Assembly (NCBI RefSeq): GCF_037042795.1
Contig: NC_089672.1
Coordinates: forward strand, 186,001-250,000
Length of the DNA: 64,000 bases
Direction: 5' to 3'
Origin: Molothrus aeneus
Lineage: Eukaryota > Chordata > Aves > Passeriformes > Icteridae
Below the pieces are notes generated by a model, which was given only the letters and a program-made list of their open reading frames with translations, was not told the origin of the DNA and searched no databases. The translations under genes and the position numbers were made by a program. Positions 13,501 to 25,500 of the stretch are shown here, piece after piece (within the stretch, counting starts at the first letter, position 1; each line of letters begins with the position of its first letter).

Positions 13501-16500
13501 AGGGAATTCACAAGTTCTTATATATGCCCAATGCTCCATCAGCACTTTTGGGTAGAGATTTATTGGAACAATTAGAAGCAAAAATAATATTCAAAAATGG
13601 AGAGATTACTTTGGAGGTTAAGGACCAACAATATATGGAATTGTTAAGCCTGATATTAATAACCAATGAGGCTTAAGTTGAAAGTGAAGATGAGATTCAG
13701 GAAAATTCTGGATCAGGTATTTCCTGGGGTGTAAGCTTCTAACATACCAGGGAGAGCGAAGAATGCACCCCCAGTACAAATTAGGCTTAAAGAAGGAAAA
13801 CAACTAGTTAGGGTCAAGCAGTACTGTTTGAGAAAGGAAGACAGAGAAGAGATTAGCCCTGTAATAGAACACTTTTTACAGATAGAGCTATTAAAAGAGT
13901 GTCAGTCTGAGTTCAATACTCCTATTTTACCTGTTAAAAAGCCTGATGGATCATACCAAATAGTACAAGATTTAAGAGCTGTTAGTGAGATAACTGAGGA
14001 TTTATACCCAGTAGTTGCCAACCCCCTACACTCTGCTAACTCGTTTAACATCTGAACTAACATGGTTTACTGTTTTAGATTTGAAGGATGCTTTCTTTTG
14101 CCTTCCTCTCCACGAAGCCAGCCAGAAAATTTTTGCATTTGAATGGGAAAACACCAAAACGGGATGCAAAACCCAGCTCACCTGGCCTGTTCTGCCTCAA
14201 GGGTTCAAGAACTGCCCTACGATATTTGGAGAATAGCAAAAGATCTGGAATCTTAGGAAGCTCCATCAGAAGGACAGCTGTTACAGTATGTAGATGACCT
14301 GGTGGTAGCTACCAAAACTCAAGAGGCATGTGCGGAGTGGACAGTAAGCCTCTTAAACTTTTTGGGCCTACAGGGATATCGAGTATCCTAGAAGAAAGCC
14401 CAGATGGTGAAGCAAACAGTTTTTTATTTGGGTCACGAGGTTAGTGCTGGACAAAGAACTTTAGGATGGGATCTCAAGGAAGCAGTATGCCAGACCCCAA
14501 AGCCCCAGACAGTAAAAGAACTGAGAACCTTTTTGGACTGGGTGGTCCAGGCTGTGGGTTTATAATTACAGACTGTTGGTCAAACCCCTATATGCTTTGA
14601 TTATGGAAGGAAACAGAGATCTCCAATGGACAAAAGAAGCAACACAAACCTTCAGGCAGCTGAAGAAGGCCCTTATGTCAGCTCCAGCCCTGGGACTTCC
14701 AGGTGTGAGTAAACCATTCTTTTTGTTTTCTCATGAAAAGCAGAGAATTGCTCTGGGAATACCGGCACAAGATCTGGGCTCGTACTGCAGGGCAGTCACC
14801 TACCTCTCCAAGCAGCTGGATGCAGCAGCTGAAGGATGGCCAGGGTGCCTCAGAGCAGTTGTGGCAGTGAACATCCAGGAAGCATACGAGTTCACCCTGG
14901 GCCAGAAGATGACTGTGCTAGTGTCCCACACAGTGTCTGTAGTGCTGGAAGTAAAGGGGGAACATTGGCTCTCCCCATAGAGATTCCTGAATACCAAGCC
15001 ATAATGGTGGAACAAGATGATGTAGAAATTGTGGTAACTAACATTGTGAGCCCAGCTTCTTTCCTCCATGGTAGTATGGGAGAACCGGTGATCCATGACT
15101 GCCTGGACAATATTGAAGCTACCTACTCCAGTCGCCTGGATCTGAAGGACACCCCTCTCAAGGACACTGAGACCTGATTTACTGATGGAAGCAGCTACGT
15201 CATCAGCGGAAAAAGGCATGCTGGGTATGTGGTTACCACAAGCCGAGAGGTAAAAGAGTCTGGATCATTACCAACCAACACCTCAGCACAGGAGGCTGAA
15301 ATAATTGCCTTAACCCAGGCTTTAGAGCTGGCAAAAGGAAAGAAAATCAATATTTACACAGACTCAAGGTATGCATTTGGGGTAGTTCATGCACATGGAT
15401 CCATCTGGAAGGAAAAAGGACTGTTGATGTCATAAGGAAAAAGCATTAAACATGCACAACAGATAATGAAACTGGCAGTCCAGCTACCTGAAAAGGTAGC
15501 CATCATGTACATCAAAGGACACCAAAAAGCGAGTTCTGAATTGGAGGAAGGAAATGAACTGGCAGACAGAGAGGCAAAAGAAGCAGCTAAAGGTGAGGTA
15601 ATTGTTGAGACAGTTGAGGCAGCCTTAATCCCAAATGGACAAATTTCTGTTGAAGGTAAGCCAAAAAACAGTAAAAAAGCAAAAAAGGCTTGCTGAGAAA
15701 GAAAATGGAAGTTATAATCAAGAGGGGTGAGCTGTTACAGATGAAGGGAAAGGAAGGCTTGTGATCTCCTCTTACATGCTATGGTCATTATGTTCATGAA
15801 AGATGAACATGAGAAAACACACTGGGGAATAGATGCCTTGTATAATTACTTGAAAGACAGAATCCTAGCCAGAAACTTGCAAAGTACAGCGATTCAGGTG
15901 ACTTGTCAATGTAGCCTTTGCCTCCAAACTAATCCCAAAAATATTCCTGAACCAAAGCTTGGGCAAATTGGAAAAGGATATGGACCTGGGCAGCAATGGC
16001 AAATTGCTTTTTCAGAACTACCCAGGAAAGGGGGGAGGTACTAATACCGACTGGTGTTAACAGATATCTTTTCAGGGTGGCCAGAAGCTTTCCCTACGAG
16101 AACTGCCAAAATGTGGGAGGTAACCAAAGCAATGTTACAAGAAATAATACTGCATTTTGGAGTCCCAGCCATGATGTCTTCAGATGGAGGCACACATTTT
16201 ATTTCAAAAATTGTGCAGCAAACTAGCCACCATTTAGGCATAGACTGGGAACTTCATACTCCATATCATCCTCAGTCAAGCGGTCCAGTGGAGAAAATTA
16301 ATCACTTGATTAAGCAGCAAATAGTAAGACTGGGACAAGAGGCAAAGTTACCTTGGCCTCAGGCTCTTCCATTAGCATTATTATGAATCTGGACCAAACC
16401 AAGAGCAAAGGAAAAATTGAGTCCCTTTGAAATACTGTATGGAAGGCCATATGGAATTCAAGAAGGAACAACAACCATTCAAGTAGAGGAAGAAAGCCTA

Positions 16501-19500
16501 CACAAATATGTGGTAGGCCTTAACAAACAGCTAAGAGAAATTGAGAAACATGCGGCTAAGGCTCAAAGCAGATAATTAGATGGACCAGTACATGATGTAC
16601 AGCCTGGGGATTATGTATATGTTAAGTCTTTTCTAGAGAAGACTCTGGAACTGCAGTGGGAAGGACCATTCCAAATGCTCCTCACCACCTTTACTGCAAT
16701 CAAGATTAAGGGACAAAGCACCTGGATCCATCATTCCTGAGTGAGGAAGGCTTCCGAGGGACTCTGGAAAGTTATACCAGGTGACAACGAACTGAAATTG
16801 AAACTTTCTCAGGAAAATAAATAGGGTGTGGGTGAAATGATAAGCATAGTTTACGAATAAAAGTTTGTAGTTATAATGGATAATCAAGTAGGTGTAGCCT
16901 GGAGAGTTGTGGCATTTGTGATTATCACTATAGCCATGGCTAATGCAGTACCGCTTGCATATAATGTGACTGGTATAGTAAGTGCCAAGGGAAAGCCTAT
17001 GACTCTGACTCCTTTAAGTCTGTATCGGATGCTAAAAGTTACAAATGAAACGGTGTGGGAAAGGAAAGATGTTTGGGGATGTGAATATGCGTTTGTCCAG
17101 GATGGGTTTCATAAATTTCATCAACAACCCATGAAACTTATTCAAATTGGTCCTGAATGCTGTGATAAACGCTTAACCAATTGTCCAGAGTTTAGACTCA
17201 AAATAGAAGGTTGTACAATCAAGGATTCTAAGATTGATTAGAGTATAACTCAATTTTGTACTGCTTCCTGAATGGACAGGGTTAATAACTCAACCAGTAC
17301 CAACACTGAAAGAAACCATGACTACTCAAATCACCCTAGAACACATGGTTCCCATAATGACCAAAATGGGACTGTATGCTGTTAAGAAGACCAGAATTCA
17401 AAAATTGCTAATTAATTCAAAAATTGCTAATTAATCCAAAATGGTCATTAAAACAGGTAGAGATGGCAATGCAAGTGAATGCCTCTGCCATTTGTGCTCC
17501 ATTTTTAAAGACCTCCTTTATGGACTGGACCACCCGGCTGCAGAATTGTATGCCTTATATGTCTAGACAGAAGAAACACCTTACTGGATTATTAAGAATG
17601 GGACATGGAGTTCTAAATACAATGGATTCAGAAGTATTAATGAACAAACTGACAGCACTTGGTGGTGATGTGGTTAAATTGCAACAACCCTTACAATCTT
17701 ACTTGTTGGCATTAGGTCCCAAACAGCTGAAATTGTCCAAAATATTACCAGAATGGGAAAATATGGAAGAGTGAGATCATCAATTGATAATTCATATTTT
17801 AGGCACAGCTAGTGGGAACATTTCTTTGGTTTTTGGGTGTACACAGGCACAAATAAGGATGCAATCAGTGGCAGCCTCAATCATTAGGGACGGGGAAGAC
17901 AGCATATTCCCTGCTGGAATTTATAAAGTTGTTTGGGATAATGCCTCGGATTTAGAAAAAGAGCTTCAACCCGGGTGGGTTTTAGTGAATTAAACTTATG
18001 ATCCCATGATGAGTATGGTAACAGCTTTTGTTTTAACCATATACGATGCATCAGTGAGCTTGATATATCCAATTGTTCCTTCAGGGCTAAATCATGAGGG
18101 GACCATACTATATCCTTTTGAACACAGAATGTGGGCACTAAAGGTTGAAAGAATGTAGCAAACTCTTAACTTAGAACCCTGCTCAATGAGAGAACAATTG
18201 GGGTTCGTATGTGAAGGCAATGTAAGTGATGGTAAAGATACCTGTTTAGATAGAGAGCAAAGCATTTGTCACTTTGAAATGCATCCCATTAACCAGACAA
18301 CCTTGCTAGTGTATACAGCACAAGGTTGTGCCTGCCTCAGAATAGCATGCTCTACTATAATGGTGGATGAAATCACTGTGAATGAAATTCAATTTATCTT
18401 GTCCATTTGTAACTTTGTCAAAATTGAGGGATGTGATTTTTCCTATCAGGCACCTGTCATACCATACCAACATAAAAAGGCAAATTTGATTACTGTGCAA
18501 GAAATATCACCCATGCCTATAGGGATGAACTTAGCTTTAGTTACCCAATTGTTGAAGCATCACGAATTAAAGAGAATTCTTAAAGAAATTAAAGATGAAG
18601 GAAGAAAAACTTTGATTACAATACACCATGACACAGAGACTGTACGGAGAGTATTTAAAAGATTGGAAGAAGGTCCATCCCATCATTGGTGGGATGTGCT
18701 TTTTGGGTGGTCTCCAACAGCAACTGGCTTGCTCAATACCTTGGTTCATCCAATTATTAATTTACTTAGGTTAGTATAAGTTTGATTTTGTCTATTATAG
18801 TACTTGTTTGGAATTGCAGATAGTTGTGATGAGTAGCACCTTTAACTTCAATATCGAGAGCATAGGGTACAGTTCTAACAGACCCCTACTGTGCAGCTTT
18901 GCTAGATGAAGAAGATTCTGTATATCAGTAAAAGAATTTACTAACTTTGAAGGAGTGGGCAATGAATTATGATTTTAAAGGGTTAAGATTTTAGCTAAGG
19001 GTTAGAGCCAATTCATATTGCAGTTAGATACACCAACAATAGGTTAATAATTATTAGATCCTTAAGCTAAACCTAATTGTTATATTACAAATAAGCTCAC
19101 TTGTAGAAGGAAGTGGAGCAAGTGAACGATTATAGGAACGTACTGAAACCAGTAGAACAATGCCCAGCACCTGAACTCTATGTCAATCCATCATGAAGCA
19201 GGGGCCCTGGATTGTGCCAGAGAGTCACAGAGACCTGACAAAAGACCTTCCTAACTTCATCCCTGGGACCACTGACCCAGTTCAAGACCACCAACCCAAT
19301 TCAAGAGAAGAATTGAAGGACTAATAACCTCATTTTAATACAAAGCAGGAATGGGAGGTCCTGGGGTTATGCATATATATTATTTTGGGAAATTGAATTT
19401 TGGTTTTAACAATTCAGTTCAATGTTCAACTACACTAAGTATGACAGTTATGTCCTAAAACCCATCTGGAATCCCCTTCACACCACATCTGCAGCTTCTC

Positions 19501-22500
19501 ACCTGTTTGATAGACACTTCCTTATTTTATTCTCATCTTGCCACCACCTATCACTTGAGAGCTGAGAGCTCTCTCCAATTCCCCTGTCCTAGTCCAAGCA
19601 GAACATACTCAGCTTTTTCATTCTCTCATCACTCTTCTTGTGCTCCAGCCACTAGTCACCTTAGTGATTTTTAAGTGTTTTTCATGTAGTGTCAAGCCCC
19701 AAATTATATATGGTATTCCTGATGCCATCCACCAGTGGCACAAAAAGGGAAAGATCACTTCCTAAGCCTAATGCATGCAGTTTTAGTAAAGCAGCGCAGA
19801 AGTCCTCTTAATCAATAAAAGGATACACTACTTATTCATGTTCAATCTACTGTTCTTCACTGCTGCACAGCACCTGAAGGTTCTTGAGCTTTTTGTTCTC
19901 CTAAGGACTTTCTATTCTGCACCTCTGCCACCTGCTTTCCACAAGTGGCTTTGTGACTTCTCCCTGCACACGCCGTGGCGGCACATTTCCTGATTATTCC
20001 CATACCATAGTTCTTGTTCCACTATACTCAGAGCCTTGCACTTACAAAACTCTAAAGTAGTGTTGGAAAACAATTGCAACCTGCATGGGAATCACTCCCT
20101 CCTGCTTCTGTCCTAACTTCCTACTCCATAGCTTTTAACACTGATGGGAAGACCCAATGCTATGCACACACAAAGCCTCAGAAGTGACCTACATACAGCA
20201 GTTGCCTCTCAGCAAGGCACACTTCCATCAGCATCAACAGCATCATAAGTAGAAAAAAACCCAAAACCACAGGAAGTCTGAGCATATTATGAAGAAAACT
20301 ATATAGTTACTATGGGAACTTGGTTATTAGGGAGTACCTAATAATTAGGGAGTACCTGCTCCACTGGAGAGGACACTCAGGGGGAAGATGCCTGTCTAGG
20401 GAACTCATTACTAGCCTTCATGGCTGGCCAATGTGAAGTTTTTCTTTTTCTTTCCCTTTTTGATCTCCCTTCTTCCAAAATAAAATAACTGTCACTATCA
20501 GCTATAGATCTGCTAATAAATTCTGTATGTGAGAATTTGTCTCAACATTTTTCATGCAGTATCAGGATCTCCAAGACTTGTCTGCACAGCTGCTTTCAGG
20601 ACAGTCCCTCTTCAGTCCTTGTGACACATGGGTTCTTTCACCTCAGATACAGAACTTTGCATTTGCTAACCATCAGCTAGTTTTTCTCAGCTTGTTTTTC
20701 CAACCTGCTGAGATCCTGCTGAAGAGCCCCTACCTTCCAACATACTGACCATTTCCCCTTCCCACAGTATACTAGTATCCACAAACATAACAACATTTAT
20801 TCCACCTTGCCAGGTTGTTTGTGTATACGTTGAACAGTCCTAAGGAATGCCTCTAGTGATTGACACTTGTCAGACTTCCAATCACTGGCTGCTACCCTCA
20901 AAGCTCATGGCTTCAGCCAATTTATCACCCACTTTTAAATTCCACCCAACCAGTACAGCTCTCTCCATTTTGGCTATGACAATGATACTTCAGACCATAC
21001 AAAGATTTTGCCTAAAGTCAAAATCAACAAGTAGGACTCTCTGCAAAGCAAATAATCTCAGAGGATAAAAACTCATCAGGTTGGTCTCTGTTTTATCTAT
21101 GCTGGCTGTTCTCAAACCCTTTAAGGTGCCTCATATCCTAGGACTCCTTCACCACAAAGAGAGAGGAAGGAGCTGAGCCATTTCTACTTTCCTAGAACCT
21201 CTTTCTTGCCATTTGTGGAAACGTGTGCCATGCTTTCTTCTTTCCAAGTAACTGGGACCCACCACAGTACCACAACTCTCTGAGGACAGCTAGTGCTCTC
21301 ACACAAGCACCCCTCAGCTCCCTGTCCTGAATTCATTTTCTTCCCAGTACAACACTGGCACAACACTGTATTTTGAATCGGGGAAGAGAATAATCACGAT
21401 CACACACTGGTATTTTGGTTGTGGCTCAGTTGTGCTCACCCCAAGTCAAGGACTTCTCTGTGTCTCATGCTCTGCCAGCGAGGAGTTGCACAAGAAGCTG
21501 GGGCAGGACGGAACACAGCCAGGACAGCTGACCCGAACTGGCCAGGGAGATATTCCACACCATAAAACATCCTCCCTAGTGTGTAAACTGGAGGAGCTGC
21601 TGGTGAGGGGCTGCTGGCTGCTGGGAGACAAGCTGGGCACAGATCAGCGGGTGCTGAGCACCTACACTGGGCATCACTTCTTTTCTTTGTGTTTTATCTG
21701 TCTCTCTCCCCTTTTCATTACAATTATTATTATTATACTTAACTCTGTTTCAACACTTAAATAACTGTTCTTATCTCAGTCCACTAGCTTTACTTTTTTC
21801 CTGATTCTTCTCACCATCCGAACTGAGTAGAGGGAGTGAACAAGTGGCTCCATGGTACTTGTGGTGGTACTTGGCTGCCAGCTGGGGTTAAACCATGACT
21901 CCTCCCTCTGCACCCATGGATACATCCTGTCTCATCCTATGGACCTGTGCATGTCAAATTGTCTAAAACAGTCCTTAATCAAATTTAGTGTAATAATTTG
22001 CTCCCTCAAGCTTCCCCTAAAAAGAGGATTTGGTAGACCTGACCGCAGACCTCTTCAGTAGAAAACAAGACAAAGGCATTGAGTACCTCGGATTTTTTTT
22101 CTTTTTTTTCACCACTAGGTTCCCTTTAACATTTTGCAGAAGGCCTACGATTTTCCTTCATTTTACCTTTGCTGCCAGTACCAGTGGAAGCCTTGTTTGC
22201 AGCTTTTCATTCCCTGTAATTCCCAACTCCAGCCAAATTTAGGCTTTCCCAGTTCTCCCACACATCCAGGCAATCCTTCTGTACACTTCTCAGGTATCTT
22301 GACTGCTTTCACGAGATACATGCACATTCTCTTTCTGGATTTAAGGAGCTCCCAAGCCCATACATGCTGGCCTCCTCCCAAACTTGCAGAGTTTCAAGCG
22401 CTTTGGGATAAGTTATTCATTCTCTAAGATGTTTGTCCATGCAGGTAATGAGTTCTCATGAGCTCTGCTGTCCTTCAGAATCCTACCAACCAGCTCAGTA

Positions 22501-25500
22501 AACAACCTGAAGCCTGGTGAAGGTTCACTTTGATCTCCCACTTGTTGGCTTCCCCTCTGGTCTTAATCTATAAAGCCTTGACCAATTCAGTGCCTTCCCA
22601 AAACAAAGCCTCTGCATTCACACAGTTTCTTTTAGCATAGCAGAACCTATCCTTGTCTGTCTTTCCAGCTTTATTTCCTAAAATATTTATGTCTGTCACC
22701 TTGAGTCTCCTTCTCCAACTTACCTTGTCTTCAGAGTCTGAACTTTTCAATGTTGCATCACTTGGTGATTCTGATGTGGCTGCAGAATCTGGAGGGATAT
22801 TTACACCATTGGTGCCACTGCTGAGAACTGTAACACAGAAACAAAAAAAAAAAAAAAAAGTGAACTCTCTAGATATTTAGACTGCCATAAATTTTTTTCT
22901 TATGCAAATAGCATGTAGTTTTCTTGTTTAAGTCCATTAAACGTTGTAATGTAAACTAAAAATTTCCCACAGTATTTTGCAAGAGACATGAGGACCACAA
23001 TTCAGCAATTCTTAGCAGAATCAAAATTCCAAATGCAGAAAACCAAGTCAGCAAATTAATCTATACAAATGTTGTAAAGACTTCAATATGTACAACTTCA
23101 AGCAACCATCCTTCTTCAGTCTAATACTGTTCACAGCCAGCAGGGTTTGTCTTCAGATTGATCTACCTGCTCACATACTGAACTCTCACTGAAAATTTTA
23201 CCCCAATACTAAGTCCTCTGTAGAGTCCAATCTGTGTCAGGAGGCATGTCATGAAATCAAGCTAGAAATATTAGGTTCTATGCCAGATTCTGCATTAACT
23301 GAAGTTACTCCTGTTTCTGTTCAACTAAACTTCCACATAACAAGCGGCATCAGACTGGGGAAACATGGGGTTTAGGATACAGGGACTTTAAACAGCTTTT
23401 CGCATTAACTTCCACACTTTTATCATGTGTATTTCCATCAGCTACATCAAATTCCATAATTCCATAATACAATAAAAATTATATGAATGACCAAACTTAA
23501 AAATTAAAATTCTATGTTCAGAATTAAATTTGTACTTCAAAGCCCCAACAGCAAAATGGTCCTCAAGCCCAGAGGCACCTCTCACTGATTTAGGTACTTT
23601 ATTGTTGATCAATTACCAGTAACAGCTTATTACACCGTGGTCAATGCTGTCATTTGAGACTGACTGCTATACCACACTGTTCAAAGTCTTTTTATTTCAA
23701 AACGTAAGTATGGATTACATCAAAGTTAGAGGCCTGGCAACATCAGACAGTCACCCTACACAAGATCTGAAGGCTCCACTATGTTATCTTTCACATAATA
23801 CAGATACACTTACTATTTAAGATGTTTCTTTTCTGAAAGGAGAAAACTAGAAAAACCAAGGTGGGTGTTGAGTAAAAGCAAGCCACTACACTAAACAAAT
23901 TCAGTGTTTTTGTTCTCTCTCCACTGTATTTAGAAAGCAAAAGCATTATTTACCCATCTGTGAGAAAGCTTTTGGCTGCGGTGCCTGTAGTACTGCTGGA
24001 CGGAGCACACTTCGCTGCTGTTCCTTTGGTTTCTGGCTAGGGAGACCTGCAAGTGCAAAGTTTTTTCAAGAAGTATAAAGTTTTAAAGTTGGAAAATTCA
24101 ACTTCATCTAATCTTCTCTAACTGCTTCCGACAGAACACACAATTAAAAACAGACACTAGAAAAGCTTCTACTCACTTCTTTTCCATCACTCCTTACTCA
24201 GCCTCAAAAGAGAGTTAGTCCCATATTTCCTAGCCTAAAAAGACACTTTAAAATATATTGTCTACCTTATCCAGGAAAGCACAGAAAGAAAGTAATCCAG
24301 AAATAAAAGCCAAAATGTAAGAGAATTCCAGTAATCCTATTTATGCACTGACATTTTATTCAACTACACATTACAAATCTTCTTTTCTCCTTCCAATAAA
24401 GTAATTTCCAGATAGTAGTAAAATATTTTTTTATCCATGCAATCAATCAAACATATTGGTACTATAATAGTTGTGTTGTGTCATTTAACAACTTTTTGGC
24501 TTTTTGAATTAACCTGGCCTCTTTGGTTGTTACAGTAAGATGCACAGCTCTACAACTCTAATTCTGCTATGATTCAAAAAGCTAATTGACCTTAAACAAC
24601 CTGATTAAAAAAATCCCAAACATTTTAACATCAACTCTAGAAGGTTATGGCAAGCCCAGAAAATTCAGTTTTCTGGGCTTGCCATAGGTGAAGAAGAACC
24701 CTTGATCCAATAAAATACTGCAAGAGAACTCACTCATAGCAATTAGTTCCATTTCAGGTCACCCATATTAAACGGGCATGACATCAGATTATAAAGCTAT
24801 CCAAAGTTCAAACACTCATAAGCTCAAAACAGCTTGTTCCTTTCTTAAATTTACCACTCTTCCTTCAAGTGAAATGAAGTTTCCATATAGTGATGCAATA
24901 ATAGCTTTCATTACCTATATAGTTTTGGGTTTGTTTTTTACCCCCTCAAATTCCTAAGAAGCTGTAATACTAACATCTTTCTGATAGTGGCTGGGTCTAC
25001 ATCTGCAAACGGGAAACTCAGTCATAGCCAACCTGTAGTGCAGAACAGGCGTGATCAGGGACCTGCCACTTACACTGCCACCAAAAGCCAGGGAGAGCAG
25101 AAGTGGGCACTCTCTTGACACTTCCAGCTGCCCTGGCCTGGTCGCAGACTAAACACTCAGTAATGGCCAGAACTTGCTCAAGGCACTCACTGAACACCCT
25201 TTTTCTTATAGTTTGCTACCAAAGGAATCAAATTCACTGTCTGTAGGATAACTCCAAGCACAAACAGAATCTTGCTAAGCAGCAACAGCTGGGAGATGCA
25301 CTTCAAACATGCACAGCTGAGCCAATGCAAAACATGGGCACATCCATATATGCATTACACAATGGATATGGGCACAACCACCCCAGAGAAGACGAGATTT
25401 TTTTTCTGCAGACACACAGGTATTGCCACCTTCTATTTACCACCTTCTGTAGCTGATTGATGAAATTACTAACTAAATAAAATGCTTGAGCTGGTTTCTT

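Larger units (their letters stand above)
9282..19411 (+). mobile_element. Defective gammaretrovirus-like provirus in RANBP3 intron 9
   Basis: Complete LTR-leader-gag-pro-pol-env-LTR architecture, antisense to RANBP3. Gammaretrovirus-like signs are an N-terminal myristoylation context in MA, a single CCHC-type knuckle in NC and pol motif style. Flanks AATCA (9277-9281) and ATTCA (19412-19416) would be a 5-bp duplication with one mismatch. All genes are broken: at least three stops and two frameshifts in gag, a mutated protease motif, about seven stops and four frameshifts in pol, and about four stops and one frameshift in env. The LTRs differ at only 4 of 424 positions in their shared part. 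It cannot encode a virus. Confidence 0.93.

Noticed and set aside
11299..18779. Possibility of an intact, expressible retroviral gene
   Set aside because: Every gene has stops, shifts or lost key residues; the longest uninterrupted segments are under 200 codons.
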